NCBI RefSeq assembly: GCF_036634195.1
Contig: NZ_JAZIFY010000001.1
Span: 2,986,501-3,050,500, forward strand
Direction: 5' to 3'
From: Streptomyces sp. P9-A4
GTDB taxonomy: Bacteria; Actinomycetota; Actinomycetes; Streptomycetales; Streptomycetaceae
Length of the DNA stretch: 64,000 bases
The notes below the pieces were generated by a model. The model did not search any database, was not told the DNA's origin, and saw nothing but the letters and a program-made list of their open reading frames with translations. How positions within the stretch are numbered: the stretch's first letter is position 1; each line of letters opens with the position of its first letter. Made by a program: the position numbers and the translations under genes. Positions 58,770 through 64,000 of the stretch are shown here, in pieces.

Positions 58770-59558
58770 TCAGCCGAACTGCACCGACCTCTTCGCGAGC
58801 CCCATCCAGAAGCCGTCGATCACCGAGCGCTGCTCGTCGAGGTCGCCGGCCGCGTCGGCCGCACCCATCGTGACGAACAGCGGGGCGAAGTGCTCCGTGC
58901 GCGGGTGGGCGAGGCGGCCGGCCGGCGACTTCCGCTCGAAGTCGAGGAGGGCGTCGATGTCGTGCGCGGCGAGGGCCTCGTGCCCCCACGCGTCGAACTC
59001 GGCGGACCAGCCCGGCACCCCGCCGCCGGTGTGCCGGAGGGCGGCGAGGTTGTGGGTGAAGAAGCCGCTGCCGACGATCAGGACGCCCTCGTCGCGCAGC
59101 GGGGCGAGCCTGCGCCCGATGTCCATGAGGTGGCGGGGGTCGAGGGTGGGCATGGAGATCTGGAGTACGGGGATGTCCGCGTCCGGGAACATCTCGACGA
59201 GCGGCACGTAGGCGCCGTGGTCGAGCCCCCGGTCGGGGATGTCCTGTACGGGGTGGCCGGGCCCGCGGAGCAGCTTGCGGACGGACTCGGCGAGCCGCGG
59301 GGCGCCGGGGGCGGCGTACTGGACGCGGTAGTAGTGCTCGGGGAAGCCCCAGAAGTCGTAGACGAGGGGGACGGTCTCGGTGGCGCCGAGGGCGAGCGGG
59401 GCCTCCTCCCAGTGGGCGGAGACCATGAGGATCGCCTTGGGGCGCGGGAGTCCCGCGGACCAGGCGGCGAGTTCGCCGGGCCAGAGGGGGTCGTCGGCGA
59501 GCGGCGGGGCGCCGTGGGACAGGTAGAGCGCGGGCATCCGTTCCAGCGTGGCGTCCAT
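58770..59558 (-). CDS. LigB/DODA-type dioxygenase
   Basis: The 262-residue extradiol-type dioxygenase has conserved His in YLSHGAPP, VSAHWEEAPL, RGLDHGAYVPL and GFFTHNLAALRH, matching metal and substrate ligands of the DODA group (plant DOPA dioxygenase-like, bacterial YgiD-like). The C-terminal HPRTEHFAPLFVTMGAA also fits. The substrate is unknown; a catechol or quinone-type aromatic is likely. It is divergent from the MarR gene across two TTGAA-type palindromes. Confidence 0.88.
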   Translation of the reverse strand: MDATLERMPALYLSHGAPPLADDPLWPGELAAWSAGLPRPKAILMVSAHWEEAPLALGATETVPLVYDFWGFPEHYYRVQYAAPGAPRLAESVRKLLRGPGHPVQDIPDRGLDHGAYVPLVEMFPDADIPVLQISMPTLDPRHLMDIGRRLAPLRDEGVLIVGSGFFTHNLAALRHTGGGVPGWSAEFDAWGHEALAAHDIDALLDFERKSPAGRLAHPRTEHFAPLFVTMGAADAAGDLDEQRSVIDGFWMGLAKRSVQFG

Positions 59559-59610
59559 GGCGAAGGGCTCCGGCTTCCTCGTGGTCCTGTGGTCCTGGGT
59601 GCGGTGCGTG

Positions 59611-59666
59611 CTTGAAACTTCAAGCTCACTGGCTGCAGAGTAAACGTATGTAGTTCAACTTTCAAG
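59611..59666. promoter_or_regulatory. Two CTTGAAA-type palindromes, MarR operators
   Basis: CTTGAA-AC-TTCAAG (59611-59624) is a perfect 6-bp dyad; TTCAACTTTCAAG (59654-59666) is related in inverted form. They lie between the dioxygenase and MarR starts and resemble MarR/HosA-type sites. Confidence 0.65.
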
Positions 59667-59688
59667 AATGAGTCGTACGATGGGACCC

Positions 59689-60186
59689 ATGGGAGACATG
59701 ACCGCGCCCCGCTGGCTCAGCGACGAGGAACAGCACGTCTGGCGCTCGTACCTGCACGCCACCACGCTCCTGGAGGACCACCTCGACCGCCAGTTGCAGC
59801 GCGACGCCGGAATGCCGCACATCTACTACGGGCTGCTCGTGCAGCTCTCCCAGGCGCCCCGCCGCCGGCTCCGGATGACCGAGCTGGCCAAGAGCGCCAA
59901 GATCACCCGCTCCCGCCTCTCCCACGCCATCGCCCGCCTGGAGAAGAGCGGCTGGGTGCAGCGCGAGAACTGCCCCTCCGACAAGCGCGGCCAGCTCGCC
60001 CGGCTGACGGACGAGGGCGCCGAGGTGCTGCGCAGGACCGCGCCCGGCCATGTCACGGCCGTGCGCCAGGCGCTGTTCGACCGCCTCTCCCCCGAACAGG
60101 TGGAGCAGCTCGGCACGATCATGAGCGTGATGGCCGAGGGCCTCGAACCCCAGGACCCGGAAGCGGACCTGCCCTGGCTCCGCTGA
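59689..60186 (+). CDS. MarR family transcriptional regulator
   Basis: This 165-residue winged-helix protein of the MarR family has RLRMTELAKSAKITRSRLSHAIARLEKSGWVQRE as the recognition region, with the wing at CPSDKRGQLARLTDEG. The N-terminal helix MTAPRWLSDEEQHVWRSYL is common in family members that respond to aromatic compounds or drugs. Start codon uncertain: ATG 59668, 59689 and 59698 are all in frame, with no clear ribosome site. It probably represses the divergent dioxygenase. Confidence 0.82.
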   Translation: MGDMTAPRWLSDEEQHVWRSYLHATTLLEDHLDRQLQRDAGMPHIYYGLLVQLSQAPRRRLRMTELAKSAKITRSRLSHAIARLEKSGWVQRENCPSDKRGQLARLTDEGAEVLRRTAPGHVTAVRQALFDRLSPEQVEQLGTIMSVMAEGLEPQDPEADLPWLR

Positions 60187-60250
60187 GACGCGAGAGCTGA
60201 GACCCCGAGACGCGAGACCCGAGACCCGAGACCTGAGACCCGAGACGCGA
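60187..60250. repeat. GAGACCC heptamer repeats
   Basis: Head-to-tail variants of GAGACCC/GAGACGC fill the gap after the MarR stop. A second set of GGCAGGT/GGCAGGA units follows the terminator (60288-60340). Confidence 0.85.
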
Positions 60251-60251
60251 A

Positions 60252-60287
60252 CTGCCCCGGCTCCGCCGAACGACGGAACCGGGGCAG
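60252..60287. terminator. 14-bp hairpin between convergent genes
   Basis: Arms 60252-60265 and 60274-60287 pair with one G-T exception around an 8-nt loop, between the MarR gene and the convergent MFS gene. Confidence 0.7.
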
Positions 60288-60357
60288 GACAGGCAGGTCA
60301 GGCAGGCAGGTCGGGCAGGACGGGCAGGACAGGCAGGGGGCGAATCCCGTACGGGAA

Positions 60358-61887
60358 TCAGTGCGCGACGACCGGGATCCTCACCTCGTCGTCCGCGCCC
60401 GTGCCCGACCCGGCGACCGCGCCCGTGTCCGGCTTCCCGGTGTTGATCAGGACGAAGGCGATCGTGGCCGCGGCGACCAGGATGCCGACCGCCCACCAGA
60501 TGGCCGCCGTGTAGCCCTCGACCATGCTCTGGAGCTGGACCAGCTTCTGCGCGGCCGGGGTGGTCGCGCCCGCCGCGTGGTCCGTCAGGTACGCGGTCGT
60601 CGCCGAGGCGGCGATCGTGTTCAGCAGGGCCGTACCGATGGCGCCGCCGACCTGCTGCGAGGTGTTGACCATCGCGGAGGCCACACCGGCGTCCCGGGGG
60701 TCCACGCCGAGCGTCGCCAGGGACATGGCCGGCATGAACGCCGTACCCATGCCCAGGCCGAGCAGCAGCTGCGCGGGCAGGATCAGACCGGCGTACGAGG
60801 TGCCGACCTCCAGCTGCGTGAGCAGCAGCATGCCGAGACCGGCGGTCAGGAAGCCGGGGGCCATCAGCAGCCGCGGCGGGACGCGGGTCATCAGACGGGT
60901 GCCGATCTGCGTCGAGCCGATGATCATGCCCGCGATCATCGGGAGGAACGCGAAGCCCGTCATGACCGGCGAGTAGCCCTTCACGACCTGGAGGTAGTAG
61001 GTCAGGAAGAGGAACAGGCCGAACATCGCGATGACGGCGAGACCCAGCGACAGGTAGACACCGCCGCGGTTGCGGTCGGTCAGGACGCGCAGCGGCAGCA
61101 GCGGGGACTTGACCCTGGCCTCGGTGAGCACGAAGGCGAGGAGCAGCACCGCGGAGCCGACGAACAGGCCGATCGTGCCGGCGTCGCTCCAGCCCTCGGA
61201 CTCGGCGCGGGTGAAGCCGTAGACGAGCGAGACCAGGCCCAGGGTGGACAGGATCACGCCGGGGATGTCGAGCGTGGAGCGGTTGCGCCCGCCCGCGGGC
61301 TCGCGGACGACGAGGTACGCGCCGACGGCGGCGACGATCGCGAACGGGATGTTGACGAAGAACGTCCAGCGCCAGTTCAGGTACTCGGTGAGGAAGCCGC
61401 CGAGGATCAGGCCCACGGCGCCGCCGCCACCGGCGATCGCGCCGTAGATGCCGAAGGCCTTGGCGCGTTCCTTGGCGTCGGTGAAGGTCACGGCGAGCAG
61501 CGAGAGCGCGGCGGGCGCGAGGAGTGCGCCGAAGGCGCCCTGGAGCGCGCGGGCACCGAGCATCATGGCCTCGCCGGTCGCGGCGCCGCCGAGGGCGGAG
61601 GCGGCGGCGAAGCCGATCAGGCCGACCACGAAGGTGCGCTTACGGCCCCACATGTCGGCGATCCGGCCGCCGAAGAGGAGCAGACCGCCGAAGGCGAGGG
61701 CGTAGGCGGTGATGACCCACTGCCGGTTGCCGTCCGAGATGCCGAGGTCCTGCTGGGCGGAGGGCAGGGCGATGTTCACGATCGTCGCGTCGAGCACGAC
61801 CATCAGCTGGGCGAGGGCGATGAAGACGAGCGCTTTCCAGCGGCCGGGGTCGGCGTGGGTCACGGTGCTTTCGGGGATTTTCGGCAT
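60358..61887 (-). CDS. DHA2-type MFS exporter (14-helix)
   Basis: The 509-residue transporter is similar in type to the one at 53095 but clearly a different gene. Motif A GGRIADMWGRKRTFVVG, GGGGAVGLILGGFLTEYL and IPGVILSTLGLVSLVYGFTRAESEGW are typical. ATG 61887 (MPKIPESTV) is preferred because AGAGG is upstream; GTG 61899 is an alternative. It lies 92 bp downstream of a TetR gene on the same strand, so the pair probably forms a repressor-exporter unit. Confidence 0.85.
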   Translation of the reverse strand: MPKIPESTVTHADPGRWKALVFIALAQLMVVLDATIVNIALPSAQQDLGISDGNRQWVITAYALAFGGLLLFGGRIADMWGRKRTFVVGLIGFAAASALGGAATGEAMMLGARALQGAFGALLAPAALSLLAVTFTDAKERAKAFGIYGAIAGGGGAVGLILGGFLTEYLNWRWTFFVNIPFAIVAAVGAYLVVREPAGGRNRSTLDIPGVILSTLGLVSLVYGFTRAESEGWSDAGTIGLFVGSAVLLLAFVLTEARVKSPLLPLRVLTDRNRGGVYLSLGLAVIAMFGLFLFLTYYLQVVKGYSPVMTGFAFLPMIAGMIIGSTQIGTRLMTRVPPRLLMAPGFLTAGLGMLLLTQLEVGTSYAGLILPAQLLLGLGMGTAFMPAMSLATLGVDPRDAGVASAMVNTSQQVGGAIGTALLNTIAASATTAYLTDHAAGATTPAAQKLVQLQSMVEGYTAAIWWAVGILVAAATIAFVLINTGKPDTGAVAGSGTGADDEVRIPVVAH

Positions 61888-61979
61888 GGGTGTAGCCACC
61901 TCTTGGCGCGTACTGGTGGAAAAAGGGCGTAAGTAAGTGCGGGGTGCGTGACGTCAGAGCGCCGCCGACGCCCGTCGGG

Positions 61980-62663
61980 TCACGACGGGCAGGAGTCGCG
62001 TCTCAGGTCCTCCAGGGTCGCGGCCTTCCCCGGCAGTGCGGAGCGGGCGGGCGCCTCGAGGCCGTCGAGGAACAGCTGCAGGTGACGGTGGACGAACTGG
62101 TCGAAGTTGCCTCCGCAGGCCGTTCCCGGCAGCGGTCGGGTCAGCTGGGAGATCGCCACCGTCAGGTCGCCGACGCCGATGTCGGCGCGGAGCCGGCCGG
62201 CCCGCTGCGCGTGGTCGACGAGGCGCTGGACGGCCTCCTCCAGGCGCCGGCGTTCGGCGATCAGGTCGGGGTGCTCCCTGTCGAAGGCGCCGTCGAGCAT
62301 CGGGCACAGGGCCCCGATGCGCTCGTCCGCGGCGCCGTGGGTGAAGCGGCGGAGGGCGGCGAACGGGTCGGCCTCCTCCTCGGTGGACCGCTCGGCCAGC
62401 TCGGTGAGGCGGGCCATGATCGAGAGGACGACCTCGTGGACGAGTTCGGCGCGCTCGGGGAAGTTCCGGTAGAGCGTGGCGTTCCCGACGCCGGCCCGGC
62501 GCGCGACCTCGTCGTACGGCACCTGGTGGCCGAACTCGACGAACATCTCGCGGGCCGCCGTGACGATCCGCTCGCGGTTGCGCAGGGCGTCGGCCCGCGG
62601 GCGGGGCACACGGCGGGCGGGCGCCGTCCCGGCGGTCTCGGCTGCGTCGGCACTGGTGGTCAC
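61980..62663 (-). CDS. TetR family transcriptional regulator
   Basis: The 227-residue protein has an N-terminal HTH (RNRERIVTAAREMFVEFGHQVPYDEVARRAGVGNATLYRNF) after a 30-residue Ala/Pro tail, and a C-terminal ligand domain of the TetR_C type (CPMLDGAFDREHPDLIAERRRLEEAV). GTG 62663 is the start. It is upstream of the exporter and divergent from the metalloprotease gene. It is the likely repressor of the exporter; its ligand is unknown. Confidence 0.87.
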   Translation of the reverse strand: MTTSADAAETAGTAPARRVPRPRADALRNRERIVTAAREMFVEFGHQVPYDEVARRAGVGNATLYRNFPERAELVHEVVLSIMARLTELAERSTEEEADPFAALRRFTHGAADERIGALCPMLDGAFDREHPDLIAERRRLEEAVQRLVDHAQRAGRLRADIGVGDLTVAISQLTRPLPGTACGGNFDQFVHRHLQLFLDGLEAPARSALPGKAATLEDLRRDSCPS

Positions 62664-62775
62664 GCCGCGGCCTCCTCACTTCACTACGTCACTCGGACAT
62701 CCGGGGAAGGAATCCCCGCTTCGTTCAACACAGTGCCAAACGGGGATCCGGTCCCCGGTTATTTCCCGCAACCTG

Positions 62776-62791
62776 TGTGACCTGGGTCACA
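62776..62791. promoter_or_regulatory. Perfect TGTGA-N6-TCACA palindrome (Crp-type)
   Basis: TGTGACCTGGGTCACA has perfect arms and matches both the classical CRP site TGTGA-N6-TCACA and the Streptomyces form GTG-N6-GNCAC. It lies 145-160 bp before the metalloprotease start. Confidence 0.75.
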
Positions 62792-62935
62792 TGACCCCTC
62801 GGGCCGGAATACCCACGATCGGGCCACCCGGCGCGCGCGCCGGAACCTCTCGCCACAGGCTGATCGCACGGCGCGGCCTCGCGAGTACCGGAAGGGGCCG
62901 TGCCGCCGACCTGCCCCCACCGGAGAGGCGTCCGT

Positions 62936-64000
62936 ATGCAGCACCCCCGCCGACGGATACGCAGACCCGTCGCACTGGCCGCGACCACGGCGCTCTCCCT
63001 GGCGCTGCTCGCCTCCGCGAGCAGCACCCTCCCCGGCCCCGCCCCGGCCTCGGCCGGCCCCGTGGCCGCCGCGCCGAACGGCGCCCAGCTGGGACCGTGC
63101 CGCATCGCCACCACGATGGGCGTGCAGATGTCGGAGGGGCTGCCCACCGCCCCCGGGTACGTGCGCTCCACCGGCCAGGTCAGGGCCCTCAACCTGATGG
63201 TCGACTTCCCCGACGCGCCCGGCGACGGGACCGCGATGGGCCGCTTCCGTGAGTTCTTCCCGCAGACCGCCGACTGGTTCCGCACCAGCTCGTACGGGCG
63301 GCTGCACTACCGCGCCGAGGCCCCGCTACCGGACTGGCTGCGCATGCCCAAGGCGTTCTCCGCGTACGGGATCGAGCGCGGCTCACCCTACGAACCGGGC
63401 TACCGCTCCCTCGTCGAGGACATCGTGAAGGCCGCCGACCCCAAGGTCGACTTCAGCGCGTACGACCTGGTCAACATCCTCGTCACGCCGAACGCCGGGC
63501 CCTCCGCCCTCGACACCGTCCTGTCCGTGACCTTCTCCGGCAACGACGACGCCCCCTACGCGGACGGCGTGCCGCTGGCCAACACGTCCTTCGTCTACAG
63601 CCGCCAGGACGACGGCTCCGGCAGCTTCGCGGAGACCGGCTACCGGGTCCTGCCGCACGAGAACGGCCACGTCTTCGGGCTGCCCGACCTCTACACCTCG
63701 GACGGCGGCGGCACCGTCGGGCACTGGGACATCATGTCCGAGGACTGGGGCGCCAACAACGACCTGCTCGGCTGGCACAAGTGGAAGCTGGGCTGGCTCG
63801 ACAACGACCAGGTCGGCTGCGCCTACGGCCCCGGCAGCGGCGACTACACGCTCACCCCGCTGGCCGTCCCCGGCGGCCCCAAGCTCGCGTTCGTCCCGCT
63901 CTCCGGCACCTCGGGGTACGCGGTCGAGGTCCGCGGCAAGGGCGGCAACGACGAGGCCGTCTGCGAGGACGGCGTCCTGGTCTACCGGGTCGAGTCCGAC
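62936..64000 (+). CDS. Secreted M6-family metalloprotease, 5' part
   Basis: 355 codons are visible; the gene runs off the right edge. A basic N-terminus and hydrophobic stretch (VALAATTALSLALLASAS) make a signal peptide. The M6 domain includes YGRLHYRAEAPLPDWL, HENGHVFGLPDLYT (the HExxHxxGxxD zinc motif with E as catalytic base) and HWDIMSEDWG. Related proteins are immune-inhibitor-A-like proteases. GGAGAGG before ATG 62936 supports the start. A Crp-type palindrome upstream suggests nutrient or developmental control. Confidence 0.87.
   Translation, partial: MQHPRRRIRRPVALAATTALSLALLASASSTLPGPAPASAGPVAAAPNGAQLGPCRIATTMGVQMSEGLPTAPGYVRSTGQVRALNLMVDFPDAPGDGTAMGRFREFFPQTADWFRTSSYGRLHYRAEAPLPDWLRMPKAFSAYGIERGSPYEPGYRSLVEDIVKAADPKVDFSAYDLVNILVTPNAGPSALDTVLSVTFSGNDDAPYADGVPLANTSFVYSRQDDGSGSFAETGYRVLPHENGHVFGLPDLYTSDGGGTVGHWDIMSEDWGANNDLLGWHKWKLGWLDNDQVGCAYGPGSGDYTLTPLAVPGGPKLAFVPLSGTSGYAVEVRGKGGNDEAVCEDGVLVYRVESD

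Overview
The window is a high-GC, gene-dense stretch of a Streptomyces chromosome. The evidence is codon use, frequent GTG/TTG starts, 4-bp start/stop overlaps, a HrdD-type sigma factor, SepX, an AfsR-like regulator and the galU-glp-moaC-mog-rimJ-sepX gene order of actinobacteria. It is mostly core chromosome interrupted by a few accessory insertions.

Layout. 1-7150: the end of a tricorn-like protease. A CTAG-bounded palindrome and an IS5-family element sit exactly where two convergent genes share a stop site. Then come a GNAT gene, a three-gene operon (Baeyer-Villiger-type monooxygenase, alpha/beta hydrolase, short-chain dehydrogenase) with a divergent MerR regulator, and a truncated two-gene remnant. 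7151-13531: a prophage remnant of about 5.6 kb integrated in the 5' end of the exonuclease III gene xth. Both attachment sites are visible. The serine integrase has lost its catalytic half, but a tail gene, endolysin, holin-like pair, XRE regulator and small cargo genes remain. 13582-30351: core genes, including tRNA-Ala(CGC), sepX, molybdenum cofactor genes (mog, moaC, glp/moeA), galU, a penicillin-acylase-like enzyme, a cation/proton antiporter, an FmdB zinc-ribbon gene behind a CIRCE-like operator, MTA phosphorylase and mscL.

30406-43529 is the most interesting block. It holds a five-gene operon for a molybdopterin oxidoreductase with iron-sulfur, Rieske and membrane partners, then pyruvate formate-lyase and its activase (unusual in a genus regarded as aerobic), a truncated narK, a NirB-NirD fusion and a CbiX chelatase for siroheme. 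Together with the moaC/mog/glp genes 12 kb away these suggest a low-oxygen formate/nitrite module. Two DosR/OsdR-like dyads upstream of pflB and nirBD fit that idea but are unproven.

43634-64000: an LtrA-like membrane protein, an AfsR-like regulator coupled to a P-loop kinase, an SDR, a P1-family peptidase, a DUF6227-like protein, a decayed glycosyltransferase fragment, a secreted collagen-like protein, two DHA2-type exporters with their regulators (WYL and TetR), a tandem-repeat/inverted-repeat element, hrdD with a clear SigR-type promoter, a questin-oxidase-like protein, a LigB/DODA dioxygenase with a divergent MarR regulator, and the start of a secreted M6 metalloprotease preceded by a perfect Crp-type palindrome.

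Gene identities come from reading protein motifs by eye. No database search was possible, so names mean family membership, not proven function.
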